A DNA stretch of 54,413 bases, from the NCBI GenBank assembly GCA_903881565.1, contig CAIRTR010000121.1, forward strand, positions 1 through 54,413, given 5' to 3'. This stretch comes from Oligoflexia bacterium. Lineage in GTDB: Bacteria; Bdellovibrionota; UBA1018. Of this stretch, positions 1 through 10,787 are shown one piece after another. The notes under the pieces were generated by a model. That model had not been told where the DNA came from, did not search any database, and saw nothing but the letters and a program-made list of their open reading frames with translations. Within the stretch, counting starts at the first letter, position 1; the number at the start of each line of letters is the position of its first letter. Both the position numbers and the translations under genes were made by a program.

Positions 1-81
1 AATTTAAAACCCAATCCTAATCCCAAATTAAATCGCAACTGCCACTTTCCAAGCGAAACTCCCACTTGCGTCTGCACCAAT

Positions 82-109
82 GAAAAAGCCCGCTTGTTAT
101 CGCGGGCTT
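82..109 (-). terminator. Rho-independent terminator after tRNA-Ser
   Basis: An 8-bp perfect stem (86-93 with 102-109, AAGCCCGC/GCGGGCTT) closes an 8-base loop. Read on the minus strand the stem is followed by a short T run. It lies 36 bases beyond the 3' end of the minus-strand tRNA-Ser and would end the long nuo-serS-tRNA transcription unit. Positions 1-81 hold no gene that I can support. Confidence 0.75.
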
Positions 110-144
110 ATCATTTTAAAAACTTCAACTTTGATCATTTAAAC

Positions 145-234
145 TGGCGGAGAGGGTGAGATTCGAACTCACGGAGGAGTTTCCCCCTCTCTGGTTTTCA
201 AGACCAGCGCTTTCGGCCACTCAGCCACCTCTCC
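145..234 (-). tRNA. tRNA-Ser (anticodon UGA), CCA encoded
   Basis: Read on the minus strand this folds as a class II tRNA. The acceptor arm GGAGAGG pairs with CCTCTCC, the discriminator is G, and a genomically encoded CCA follows (147-145). The anticodon arm carries TGA in the loop CTTGAAA, reading UCA and other UCN serine codons. A long variable arm (GAGGGGGAAACTCCTC) and a T arm with GTTCGAATC are present, as expected for tRNA-Ser. It sits 53 bp downstream of serS on the same strand and just before a terminator, so it is probably on the same transcript as serS. The processing site was not determined. Confidence 0.96.
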
Positions 235-287
235 GTACCTAGGCCCTAATAGAGCTACATTACACAAGAAAAGCCTGGATACAAACG

Positions 288-1631
<1,344 letters not shown>

Positions 1632-1647
1632 TTAGCACGGCCGAGCG

Positions 1648-4506
1648 CTAACGCAAATACCGCTGAAACTCCGCCTTGTCAGGCGCGTCAGGCTCCATGT
1701 CCAGGTACTTCCGAAATGCGACTGCCGCCGACGCGGTGTCTCCTGATTCGCGATGCGCCATCCCGAGGCGTTTGTAAACTGCGGGATTACCCTTGTCCAA
1801 GGCTAGGGCTGCCTGAAAAAGGGCGATTGCACCTGCATAATTCTTCAAAAGATAATTGGCGTAGCCGGCCTCCTGCTTCGCGTCTGCGGACTGCGGCGCC
1901 GCCTGCATTGCCTTCAAGAACTGCGTCAATGCATCTGAAGGTGAACCAACTTCAATCAAGGCCTTTCCGTACGAAATCATGGCTTGAGCGTTGTTTGGAT
2001 TATTCGCAAGCTCCGTCTTGAACTCATCTGCGGCTAATCGGTGATTTCCCATGACGGCATAGAGGGCACCCTTGTAATAATGGAGGTTCGGATATTTGGG
2101 ATAAATCCCAAAAATCTTCGACAGTTCATCCGAGGCCTTCTCATATTCAGTCCTTTTTACGTAGATTCGATACTTCTCGAGATAGCCCGATGGATCTGAA
2201 GCGTTGCGTTCTGAAAAGGACTGATAAGCTGAGAGCGCACGCGTAAGTGCATCCTTCTCTAGCCCTTCTTTACTTAAATAGATCTGCGCTTGAAGCTTCC
2301 ACGCATATCCATACTCTGGATTTGCGGTCATCGCCTGCTCCACAAAGCGCTGGGCCTGTTCCCAGTCTCCTTTTTGAATGTGTAATTCGGCAATCGCCGA
2401 TAGAATCTCTGCCTTAGCCCCCGAACGTCGTTGGAGTTCTTCTTGTAACAGGCTAATCGCGCGCTCAACTGATTCAGTCGCCGCGACACACTTGGCAATT
2501 CCAATAAGCGCATCGTTGTTAAGGGGGTCAAAACGAAGGGCTAAGGCAAAAAAGAAGGGTGCGTCCTTAAAATTCTTTATCGCAATCAAACTCTTCGCAT
2601 AAGCGATGTAAACGTCGGGATCAACAGAGTCCCGTCCCATCGCCTTTTTGTAAAACATCTGCGCTTCAACTTGTCGTCCTTGTTTGGCATAGAGATCTGC
2701 TGCCGCTTTATCAATCGCACTTTGGTTGACAGGGAGGCTTCGGAATTTATCCATCGCCTTTTGCGCCTCTTCCCATTCATAACTTTGAATCAAAATAGAA
2801 ATGTATTTAGACCAAACTTCGATATTCTTGGGGGCTCGGTCTGCTGCAAGCTTGTAATTCATGCGGGCATTATCAAAGTCGTGAAGATATTGAAACATGT
2901 CTCCAATCTTCACAAGCGGGATAGCGGACTCGTCGTTGGCCTGTCTTGCCTGAAGAAAGGTGGAAAGCGCCTCATGATGCTTTCCTTCTTTCAATAATTT
3001 TTCACCTTCTCCGAGAAAAAAATACATTCTCGCTTCTCTTTGTATCGTCTTTCCTTTTTCACCCGCTTTTGCGCGTAGGGTGTAAAGCTCAAGCAAATAA
3101 TCATGATTTTCCTTATCAAGCTTTACGGCCCGCTCGACATCATACAATGCGAGATCCCATTTCTCGAAGAGCTCACTCAAAACTCCGTGAAGATAGTAGG
3201 CGGATGCGCGATCCTTAGGAGAAAGCAGTTGAGAGTTTCCCACTAAAAAGTCGAGGTTTTTAGCAACCTCCTTTAACTTGCCCTGATGATGCGCAAGTTC
3301 AGAAATCCGCAAAAATGAGCGCGCATGCCGGTTGTTGAATTTGGCGGCTTTTTGATATTCCATGAGCGCTGCCGTCATATCATTCAACTTCTCTGCGATT
3401 TGCCCCCTCAAATAAAAGACCTTGGCGCTAAATACTTTTTCATCAGGAATCTGCCCAATATATTTTGCAGCTCCGGCAGCATCTCCTCGGCTGTAGAAGA
3501 CGAGGGCTACGTAATAGAACATTTCCAATCCAAAACTGGGATGGGTCTTGGTATATTCAACAATGCGATTTTGAGCGGCCTCAACCTTATTTACCATAAG
3601 GTAGAACTCTACATCCGCAATGACCGACTCGGGCAGATCAACAGCCTTAGCCCGAGACATTTCAATCAATTTTGAAATCACCGAGAAATAGTTCTCATCC
3701 TTATTAGATGAATCAATCAGATTGATATAGGACGAAGCGAGTAAGGCCAAGGCCTTTACATTTCCTGGGTCACTTCCGGCAGACGCCCTAAATTTTTCGG
3801 CCGCTTGCCGATAACCAAGCACTGTGTCTTGAATGTACTCTTTTATACCTGCCTGATAGAGTTTCTCACTTTTCTGTGGATCAACTTGTCCCTGCACAAA
3901 TGCGGGGAGATCTGGCCGAACCGGAGGCCACTTCTTTTCGATCGGCTTTTCAGTGGGTGAAAGAAACGTTTCATACGCAAAATACCCCAAAACAAGGGCC
4001 AATAAAGTGGCTTTCGCTAACTTCCTCAAAGGGGATGTTTTTGATCTTTCACCCCCTCCGCTGCTTGAGTCTGACTCCGACAATGAGGGTCGCTGAAAAA
4101 CAATGGTGCGTTCACTTGAAAGATCCCGATATTTGGACTGAATTTCCTCTTCGTGAACCGCCAGTTCGCGCTGCGCCTCGGGACGAGTATCAATGCGCGT
4201 GCTCTCATTGTCTTCTTCAGTTGGCTGTCGTATTTCGATTTTATCAACGACAACCTCAGTTGGAAAATACTCTGTCTTGGAGGGTTCTTCTTGTGCTTCG
4301 GGCGGAGGGATTGCTCCTAATAGTTCTGTGAGTTCTGGAAACTCCGAAAAAGCGCGCCATTCTTCACTGGGAAGCTTGCGCACCTCTTCATTTCCCGTAA
4401 CGACTCCCTTGTCGATAAAGAGGCGAACTCGATCTACATTCAAGGGCCCTAAAGTCCGGCCTGAGGAAAGCTTGATTTTAAAGCTAGGTTCGCCGTCGTA
4501 CTTCAT
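1648..4506 (-). CDS. GYF-like/TPR single-pass membrane protein
   Basis: A 952-residue protein of unknown role. Residues 1-65 resemble a GYF_2-type domain (a GxxxGP turn, then ..EEWRAFSEFPEL). A charged, low-complexity cytoplasmic linker runs to about 160. One membrane helix spans about 166-183. After it come roughly 750 residues of tandem TPR-type helical repeats, probably outside the inner membrane. Such proteins usually act as scaffolds or in envelope assembly. The start codon directly follows the nuoN stop codon with no spacer, so translation is probably coupled to complex I. A role in complex I assembly is possible but is inference from position only. Several short reading frames on the other strand inside it are shadows. 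Confidence 0.85.
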   Translation of the reverse strand: MKYDGEPSFKIKLSSGRTLGPLNVDRVRLFIDKGVVTGNEEVRKLPSEEWRAFSEFPELTELLGAIPPPEAQEEPSKTEYFPTEVVVDKIEIRQPTEEDNESTRIDTRPEAQRELAVHEEEIQSKYRDLSSERTIVFQRPSLSESDSSSGGGERSKTSPLRKLAKATLLALVLGYFAYETFLSPTEKPIEKKWPPVRPDLPAFVQGQVDPQKSEKLYQAGIKEYIQDTVLGYRQAAEKFRASAGSDPGNVKALALLASSYINLIDSSNKDENYFSVISKLIEMSRAKAVDLPESVIADVEFYLMVNKVEAAQNRIVEYTKTHPSFGLEMFYYVALVFYSRGDAAGAAKYIGQIPDEKVFSAKVFYLRGQIAEKLNDMTAALMEYQKAAKFNNRHARSFLRISELAHHQGKLKEVAKNLDFLVGNSQLLSPKDRASAYYLHGVLSELFEKWDLALYDVERAVKLDKENHDYLLELYTLRAKAGEKGKTIQREARMYFFLGEGEKLLKEGKHHEALSTFLQARQANDESAIPLVKIGDMFQYLHDFDNARMNYKLAADRAPKNIEVWSKYISILIQSYEWEEAQKAMDKFRSLPVNQSAIDKAAADLYAKQGRQVEAQMFYKKAMGRDSVDPDVYIAYAKSLIAIKNFKDAPFFFALALRFDPLNNDALIGIAKCVAATESVERAISLLQEELQRRSGAKAEILSAIAELHIQKGDWEQAQRFVEQAMTANPEYGYAWKLQAQIYLSKEGLEKDALTRALSAYQSFSERNASDPSGYLEKYRIYVKRTEYEKASDELSKIFGIYPKYPNLHYYKGALYAVMGNHRLAADEFKTELANNPNNAQAMISYGKALIEVGSPSDALTQFLKAMQAAPQSADAKQEAGYANYLLKNYAGAIALFQAALALDKGNPAVYKRLGMAHRESGDTASAAVAFRKYLDMEPDAPDKAEFQRYLR

Positions 4507-6012
4507 CTATAGACTTGAGGCGACCTTCTTTGCCGCCAAAACCACTTTCCCCGGCATAAGCCCGAGTTGAAGAGTTAAAAAGACCATTGCCGCTATTCCA
4601 AGCGTTGACCAAACAGGAATCCTATTCACTGAAGGACTGCCTGATGGATCCCTCATATACATATAAACCATCACTCTTAGATAGTAGTATACCGAGATCG
4701 CGCTACACAAGACGCTAATAATAACGAGAGGAATCTCGTTGGCTTGAACGGCCGAGTAAAACAACACGTACTTCGCAGCAAATCCAGCCGTAGGAGGAAC
4801 CCCGGCCATCGAGAACATGAACACCGCTAATCCGAAAGCGAGCCACGGATGTCTGCGCGATAATCCAGAGAGATCATGAAGACCTAGACCGCTATCATCC
4901 CGCGAAGAGAGGACGGTCAAAATAATAAAGGCTCCAAGATTCATGGCTGCATACGCAATAAGATACATAACAACAGGGCCATAACCCATTTCATTGCCGG
5001 AACCTGCAATAATACCGACGATCAAATAGCCTGTATGCGCAATCGAAGAATAGGCCAACATTCGTTTGAGATTGGTTTGAGTCAAAGCAACCACGTTTCC
5101 CAGAATCATCGTAAGTACGGCGCTGACCCAAAGAATATCGTGCAAATGCGCCTGTAATGTTATCGAAAGACCCTTTCCATAACCTACAGATGTAAGCAGT
5201 CTGATGAGGGTTGCGAAAGCGGCCGCCTTCAACCCAGTAGTCATAAAGCCTGTTATAGGGGTAGGAGCACCCTCATAGACATCGGGCATCCACATATGAA
5301 AGGGAACAGCCGCGACTTTGAAAAGAAAACCAAGAATCACCAGCCAGGCGCCAAGTGTGTAAACGGGTGTCATGGACGTCGGGTGGGTCTGTATAAAGGA
5401 GAGAATTTCCTTGATTCCGGTGGTTCCCGTTGAACCGTACAGCAAAGCGGAACCATAAAGAAAGACGGCCGACGCTGCGGAGCCCAGAATGAAGTACTTC
5501 ATTGCCGCTTCATTGCTTCGACGATCGGCTCGCCGAAAACCAACCAAGGTATAAACAGCCAATGACATTAATTCGAGAGCAATAAAGACCACAATCAAAT
5601 CTTGCGCGGAAACCATGAGCATCATTCCCAAGACGGCAAAGAGAATTAGAAGATAGTACTCGGGATACTGTAGCTTTTCTCGATCTAGATAACGAAAAGA
5701 GGCCATGACTGTAAAAAAGGCTGAAGCCATGAAGACAATGTTAAAGAGATGTGAATAGCCGTCCGAAATCATCATCGCATTGAATAGCGTAAGGGGTGCC
5801 TCTGGAACCAGCCGAAATGAATCCACGATTCCAGCAAACAGCGTGGCAAGCACCAGAATAAAGAGCGGCCATTTTGGATTCATCCAACGAACAACCGAGA
5901 GAATCATTGCTAAGATAGTGCCACCAAAAATAATGAAGTAAGGTCGAAGCGCCGAAAGCTGTTCGGGACTGATGGACAAGAGTTCGGGGCGGATTGTCTG
6001 TAAGCCTTCCAT
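4507..6012 (-). CDS. nuoN: NADH-quinone oxidoreductase subunit N (canonical set)
   Basis: One of three antiporter-like proton-channel subunits of complex I, in the inner membrane. The 501 residues carry about 14 hydrophobic helices. The expected pumping residues are present: Glu in FIALELMSL (E133 of E. coli), Lys in LGFLFKVAAVPFH (K217), Lys in TTGLKAAAF (K247) and Lys in AGFAAKYV (K395). The EGAPTPITGF signature is intact. It is the last nuo gene of the 14-gene operon, one base after nuoM and directly abutting the TPR gene. Confidence 0.97.
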   Translation of the reverse strand: MEGLQTIRPELLSISPEQLSALRPYFIIFGGTILAMILSVVRWMNPKWPLFILVLATLFAGIVDSFRLVPEAPLTLFNAMMISDGYSHLFNIVFMASAFFTVMASFRYLDREKLQYPEYYLLILFAVLGMMLMVSAQDLIVVFIALELMSLAVYTLVGFRRADRRSNEAAMKYFILGSAASAVFLYGSALLYGSTGTTGIKEILSFIQTHPTSMTPVYTLGAWLVILGFLFKVAAVPFHMWMPDVYEGAPTPITGFMTTGLKAAAFATLIRLLTSVGYGKGLSITLQAHLHDILWVSAVLTMILGNVVALTQTNLKRMLAYSSIAHTGYLIVGIIAGSGNEMGYGPVVMYLIAYAAMNLGAFIILTVLSSRDDSGLGLHDLSGLSRRHPWLAFGLAVFMFSMAGVPPTAGFAAKYVLFYSAVQANEIPLVIISVLCSAISVYYYLRVMVYMYMRDPSGSPSVNRIPVWSTLGIAAMVFLTLQLGLMPGKVVLAAKKVASSL

Positions 6013-6013
6013 T

Positions 6014-7588
6014 TTAGTTCCCTTTTATCTGGTTGAAGGGTTCAAGAGTCACTGTCGCTACGGCGGTCGTCTGAGATTTCGCACCACTTCTGGAGAGGAA
6101 TCTCTCAATTGAGGGCTGAGTTCTTGAGAAGAAATAGTTTGGGAAAAACCCCATCACAAAAATTGAAACTACGAGTGGGGTCAAAACTGCGATTTCTCGG
6201 AAACTCAAATCCTTAAGCTTTTCATTCTCTTTATTCGTGATCGGTCCAAACATGACTCGCTGGAACATCCAGAGCATGTAGACCGCACCGAGAATCACCC
6301 CAAGCGCCGCAATAACCGTGAGGGTTTGATTCGCGCGCCATGCACCCAAGAGAATCATGAACTCGCCGATGAATCCGTTGGTTCCAGGAAGGGCAATCGA
6401 AGAGAGAGTGACGATCATAAAGATTACAGCGAACCACGGCATCACTTTCGTGATCCCGCCATATTCCGAAATTTCCCGTGTGTGTCTTCGCTCATAGATC
6501 ATGCCTACAAGCAAGAAGAGGGCACCGGTGGAAACCCCGTGATTTAACATTTGATAATAGGCGCCGGTGGCCGCCAGGCTATTCAGGGAAAAGAGCCCAA
6601 GCACGACATAGCCCATGTGACTCACTGAAGAATAGGCCACCAGTTTCTTGATGTCCGGCTGAACCATCGCAACAGCCGCACCATAGATGATCGCGATCGT
6701 CCCTAGAACCATGAAGGGGATTTGATAGGTCGCAACGGCCTCTGGAAAAAGAGGAAACGCGAACCGCATAAATCCATACCCTCCCATTTTAAGAAGAACC
6801 GCAGCAAGGATGACGCTTCCGGCGGTCGGCGCTTGCACGTGAGCGTCAGGCAACCAGGTATGCAACGGAAAGAGAGGGACCTTGATTGCAAAGGCGACGG
6901 CAAAGGCAAGAAACAAAAGTCCTTGCGGAGAGAAAAATCCCGCGCCTAGGAGCTTCAAGCGATAAAGGTCCGTCACCAGCATGGAGTAGTTTCCAAATTG
7001 AACTTTATGCTGATAGGCCAGATAGAAAATCGCAACGAGCATCAGAAGTGATCCGACGAGGGTAAATAAAAAGAATTTCATAGCGGCATAAATACGGTCT
7101 TTTCCGCCCCAGATGCCGATTAAGAAATACATGGGAATCAACATGGCTTCCCAAAAAATGTAGAATAGAAACAGATCCAGAGATATAAAAGCGCCGAGCA
7201 TCCCTGTTTCCAGAGAGAGAAGCAGGAAATAGTATTCACGAAGTCGCATATCGACCGCATTAAATGAGCCCAAAATCGCGATGGGCATCAAAAAAGTAGT
7301 GAGCATGATCAACCACAAACTGATTCCATCCAACCCGACGGAATAGGAAATCCCAAGCTGAGGCAACCACTCTATACTCTCGCTCAACTGAAACTCAGGC
7401 CCCGAGGGCGAATACTGCTGAAACATCCACACCGAGAGTGCAAAAGTGACGAGCGAACCGAAGAAGATCCAGGTTTTTAGAAAAGTCTTACCTCCTTGCG
7501 AACTCACTGGGATTAAAAGCCCGGCAGTTGCCCACAACAGAGGGAGGAAAACGGTTGTCGTAATTAGATGTGACTCAAGCCATTCCAT
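6014..7588 (-). CDS. nuoM: NADH-quinone oxidoreductase subunit M (canonical set)
   Basis: Antiporter-like inner membrane subunit of complex I, 524 residues with about 14 helices. All main proton-path residues are visible: Glu in FYIFWEAMLIPMYF (E144 of E. coli), Lys in FAIKVPLFPLHTW (K234), Lys in AVLLKMGGYG (K265) and Glu in NGFIGEFMILLG (E407). The start ATG overlaps the end of nuoL by 14 bp, which suggests translational coupling. It serves here as the internal reference for the divergent NuoM2. Confidence 0.98.
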   Translation of the reverse strand: MEWLESHLITTTVFLPLLWATAGLLIPVSSQGGKTFLKTWIFFGSLVTFALSVWMFQQYSPSGPEFQLSESIEWLPQLGISYSVGLDGISLWLIMLTTFLMPIAILGSFNAVDMRLREYYFLLLSLETGMLGAFISLDLFLFYIFWEAMLIPMYFLIGIWGGKDRIYAAMKFFLFTLVGSLLMLVAIFYLAYQHKVQFGNYSMLVTDLYRLKLLGAGFFSPQGLLFLAFAVAFAIKVPLFPLHTWLPDAHVQAPTAGSVILAAVLLKMGGYGFMRFAFPLFPEAVATYQIPFMVLGTIAIIYGAAVAMVQPDIKKLVAYSSVSHMGYVVLGLFSLNSLAATGAYYQMLNHGVSTGALFLLVGMIYERRHTREISEYGGITKVMPWFAVIFMIVTLSSIALPGTNGFIGEFMILLGAWRANQTLTVIAALGVILGAVYMLWMFQRVMFGPITNKENEKLKDLSFREIAVLTPLVVSIFVMGFFPNYFFSRTQPSIERFLSRSGAKSQTTAVATVTLEPFNQIKGN

Positions 7589-9515
7589 AAATGAGATACC
7601 CCACTGATGCCATAATTCCCAAAAATAGGATTAGAGCGTAAAATTGGATCGACCCTGTTTGCGCAAGTCGCAGAACCTGTCCACTCCACTCAGAACCGCG
7701 GCCCAAGCTGTTAATACATCGATCAATTACCGCGACGTCAAAATACTTCCAGAGAAGTTTTGAAAACCCAAGAATAGGCTTCACAAACAAGAATTCATAA
7801 ATCTCATCGATATACCACTTATCAGTAAGCACCTTGTGAAGGCCTGCCCACTTGCGCTTAAGTTCCGCCGCTTTCGGCAGATTCGCATACATTCTCAAAG
7901 CAACGTAAATACCTAATGCCGCGCCGGCAACAGACACCGCCATCAAAACCCATTCCATTGAGGGCGAAATCCCTTCTGCAATCCCGTGTGACTCAGGGAT
8001 CACAGGCTCTAACCAATGATCAAGCCAGCTGAGGTGGGGGATTCCCATGAATCCACCAACGACACTTAAGACCGCCAGAATTTGAAGCGGCACCACCATG
8101 ACATTGGGAGATTCATGAACATGAACTTCTTTGCTTCGAAGTGTTCCCAAGAAAGTAAGGGAGAATAGCCGGGTCATATAGAATGCCGTCATGACAGCCG
8201 TTGCAGCTCCCAGCCCCCACAGAAAAATCGAACCGTGAGTCGAGCTAAAGGCTTTCCACAGAATTTCATCTTTTGAGAAAAACCCAGAAAAAGGAGGGAT
8301 GCCACAAATCGCAAGCCACCCTGCCGCAAACACGAGAAACGTCTTAGGCATTTTGAATCTGAGTCCGCCCATCTTGAGGATGTCTTGTTCTTCATGCATT
8401 CCATGAATCACGCTGCCGGCACCCAAGAAGAGTAGAGCCTTGAAAAAGGCGTGGGTGATCACGTGGAAAACTCCGGCGGTATATGCGCCAACACCGCAAG
8501 CCAAGAACATATAGCCAAGTTGCGAAACAGTGGAGTAGGCGAGTATCTTCTTAATATCTGTTTGGGTGATGGCAATGGTGGCTGCAAAGAATGCCGTAAA
8601 CACCCCGACCGAGGCGACAACTTCGAGCGCCACGGGCGAAAGGCTATAAAGAAAATTCAGTCGTGCGACCAAATAGATTCCGGAGGTGACCATCGTGGCC
8701 GCGTGAATGAGTGCCGAGACCGGCGTAGGGCCCGCCATGGCATCTGGCAGCCAAACAAAAAGAGGAATCTGCGCTGATTTTCCCATGCAACCCACAAAAA
8801 GCAAAACACAGATCGTCGTAATCGCACCGACACTTACGGAGGGCGGAATCGACGCATGCGCGCCCCCTAATCCTTCGCGAAGTACCGCGAAGTCTAAGGT
8901 GCCAAAGGTCGAAAAAATCAGGAACATTCCGAGGAGAAACCCGAAATCACCAATTCGGTTGACGATGAAAGCCTTTTTGCCAGCCTTTGCTTTTTCGATA
9001 TCGGTATACCAATACCCAATAAGTAAATAACTGCAAAGGCCCACCCCTTCCCAGCCCATGAACATGATGGGAAGAGAGGCACCTAAAACGAGCATGAGCA
9101 TCGCGAAACAGAAGAGATTCAGATAGGCGAAAAACTTACCCGGAGTCTCATCATGATGCATGTATCCGATCGAATAGATGTGAATCAGTGTTCCCACCCC
9201 TGTAATCACAAGCGTGAAAAGAGAAGAGAGGGGATCGATCCGAAGCGCCATATCCAGCGAAAAATTTCCAGCGTTGATCCAGGAAAAGAGGACCTGATTA
9301 ATCGCTCGGCCCTCTTCGGGTAGATCTTTGAGTTGGAAAAAGAGCAAAAGGGAGACCACGAAAGAGGAGAAAATCGCAAGACTTGCGATCACACCCGTTA
9401 CACCGGAGTGCGCTTTATGTTTTCCCGGAGGCGCTTGAAAGAACGCGTACCAAACACCATTTATAAGAAAGCCAATCAACGGAAATACTGGGACTAGTGC
9501 TAGCATTTGGGTCAC
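7575..9515 (-). CDS. nuoL: NADH-quinone oxidoreductase subunit L (canonical set)
   Basis: The distal antiporter-like subunit of complex I, 646 residues. Conserved proton-channel features are in place: Glu in MGWEGVGLCSYLLIG (E144 type), Lys in CMGKSAQIPLFVWLPDAM (K229 type) and the histidine segment SALIHAATMVTSG. The C-terminal portion (about 560-646) forms the long lateral helix and final membrane helix. The start is probably the GTG that overlaps the nuoK stop (GTGA, 4 bp); an ATG three codons later is the alternative. Confidence 0.98.
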   Translation of the reverse strand: MTQMLALVPVFPLIGFLINGVWYAFFQAPPGKHKAHSGVTGVIASLAIFSSFVVSLLLFFQLKDLPEEGRAINQVLFSWINAGNFSLDMALRIDPLSSLFTLVITGVGTLIHIYSIGYMHHDETPGKFFAYLNLFCFAMLMLVLGASLPIMFMGWEGVGLCSYLLIGYWYTDIEKAKAGKKAFIVNRIGDFGFLLGMFLIFSTFGTLDFAVLREGLGGAHASIPPSVSVGAITTICVLLFVGCMGKSAQIPLFVWLPDAMAGPTPVSALIHAATMVTSGIYLVARLNFLYSLSPVALEVVASVGVFTAFFAATIAITQTDIKKILAYSTVSQLGYMFLACGVGAYTAGVFHVITHAFFKALLFLGAGSVIHGMHEEQDILKMGGLRFKMPKTFLVFAAGWLAICGIPPFSGFFSKDEILWKAFSSTHGSIFLWGLGAATAVMTAFYMTRLFSLTFLGTLRSKEVHVHESPNVMVVPLQILAVLSVVGGFMGIPHLSWLDHWLEPVIPESHGIAEGISPSMEWVLMAVSVAGAALGIYVALRMYANLPKAAELKRKWAGLHKVLTDKWYIDEIYEFLFVKPILGFSKLLWKYFDVAVIDRCINSLGRGSEWSGQVLRLAQTGSIQFYALILFLGIMASVGYLIYGMA

Positions 9516-9820
9516 TCCCGTAAAAGTTTGATTTGATCGGTATCCACGCTTCGGAGGGTTCGAAACATGGCGATGACCAGACCTAGTCCGATCGCTGACT
9601 CAGCAGCGGCGACCGTGATAATAAAAAACACGGCCATCTGACCGCCCATATGATTCAAGAGTTTTGAATAGGTAACGAAGGTTAAATTCACGGCATTCAA
9701 CATGAGTTCAATACTCATCAAAATGACGATAATGTTACGCCGCATGAGAACACCGGCAAAACCGATGAAGAATATGGTCGAACAAAACGCTAATACTACC
9801 CAAGGCTCTATGCGCATCAT
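9512..9820 (-). CDS. nuoK: NADH-quinone oxidoreductase subunit K (canonical set)
   Basis: Small three-helix inner membrane subunit (102 residues, normal size) between the E-channel and the first antiporter-like subunit. Both conserved membrane glutamates are present, in SIELMLNAVN (E36 of E. coli) and VAAAESAIGLG (E72). It overlaps nuoL by 4 bp and nuoJ by 4 bp. Its intact glutamates contrast with the two glutamines of NuoK2 (22840-23130). Confidence 0.98.
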   Translation of the reverse strand: MMRIEPWVVLAFCSTIFFIGFAGVLMRRNIIVILMSIELMLNAVNLTFVTYSKLLNHMGGQMAVFFIITVAAAESAIGLGLVIAMFRTLRSVDTDQIKLLRE

Positions 9821-10341
9821 GTTGACCTCCTCTTTGCAATCGCAACCGCGCCGACAATGGCTCCCAGAAGCAGGACGGAGGTCAGCTCAAAGGGGAGAAT
9901 ATATTCGGAAAACAGTAGTTCAGAGAGCACCCGCGTGTTCCCTCCCGCTTCTTGAATCCTTTGTGGCGTAAAGGCGCCCACCGAGGCCGGAGGGGTTGTC
10001 TCTTTGAATGCCCAAATAAAGAGCGATAGAAGCCCGATCGAAAGAGCTATAATCATGAAACGTCCGAGACGACCCGCCCTCATCGTATCGAGCGAAGGCG
10101 CATCAATATTGAGAAGCATAATCACGAAAATGAACAGCACCATGATCGCGCCGGCGTAAACCAGAATTTGTAGCGCTGCAACCAGATGGGCGTCCAACAT
10201 CGCATAGAGCCCGCCGAAACAGAAAAAGACGATCACAAGACTTAGGGCGCTTGCAATCGGGCTCTTCTTTAAAACCACCATTCCTGAAAAGGCTATGGCC
10301 ACGGCGGCAAAACTATAAAAAAAGACTGGAGAAATATCCAT
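9817..10341 (-). CDS. nuoJ: NADH-quinone oxidoreductase subunit J (canonical set)
   Basis: A five-helix inner membrane subunit of complex I, 174 residues. The conserved third helix, whose pi-bulge switches conformation during turnover, is recognisable in ALQILVYAGAIMVLFIFVIM. It overlaps nuoK by 4 bp and shares one base with the nuoI stop (TAATG). No residue looks out of place. Confidence 0.96.
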   Translation of the reverse strand: MDISPVFFYSFAAVAIAFSGMVVLKKSPIASALSLVIVFFCFGGLYAMLDAHLVAALQILVYAGAIMVLFIFVIMLLNIDAPSLDTMRAGRLGRFMIIALSIGLLSLFIWAFKETTPPASVGAFTPQRIQEAGGNTRVLSELLFSEYILPFELTSVLLLGAIVGAVAIAKRRST

Positions 10342-10784
10342 TACTTGTTCCCCCGCTGTTCCGCTAAATAGGACTTGTCATAGACGGTTCTCTGACTGAC
10401 CGACATTTCATAGATATTGCTAAGCTTGATCGCATCCTTTGGACAGGCTTCTTCACACATGCCACAAAAGCAGCAACGCAGAAGATCTACTTCAAATTTG
10501 ACCGGATATTTTTCCTTATCGGGCCGCTCGCCTGCTTCAATATGAATGCACTCAGCAGGGCAAACGGTTGGACACAGCATGCAAGCCGTACAGTTCTCCA
10601 CGCCATTTACGGACTTGATATAGTGCATCCCTCTAAAGCGGTCGGAGTAATTACGTCGGACCTCAGGATACTCAATCGTCACATTTGGGGCAAAAAGCAT
10701 GTTCCTCATCGTAATGAAGAGCCCCTTGGCGATGTCGATCACGTAAAACTCGTACCAAATAGACTTCTTGTGTTTAACAAGCAT
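10341..10784 (-). CDS. nuoI: NADH-quinone oxidoreductase subunit I, 2x[4Fe-4S] (canonical set)
   Basis: A peripheral-arm ferredoxin-like subunit that carries clusters N6a and N6b between the NuoG wire and N2 in NuoB. The 147 residues contain two complete CxxCxxCxxxCP motifs: CTACMLCPTVCP and CCFCGMCEEACP. The ATG start is 3 bp after the nuoH stop. It overlaps nuoJ by one base. Confidence 0.97.
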   Translation of the reverse strand: MLVKHKKSIWYEFYVIDIAKGLFITMRNMLFAPNVTIEYPEVRRNYSDRFRGMHYIKSVNGVENCTACMLCPTVCPAECIHIEAGERPDKEKYPVKFEVDLLRCCFCGMCEEACPKDAIKLSNIYEMSVSQRTVYDKSYLAEQRGNK

Positions 10785-10787
10785 AGA

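Noticed and set aside
1716-4331. Several plus-strand reading frames inside the TPR gene
   Set aside because: They mirror the strong minus-strand gene. Their products have no domain pattern or ribosome sites.
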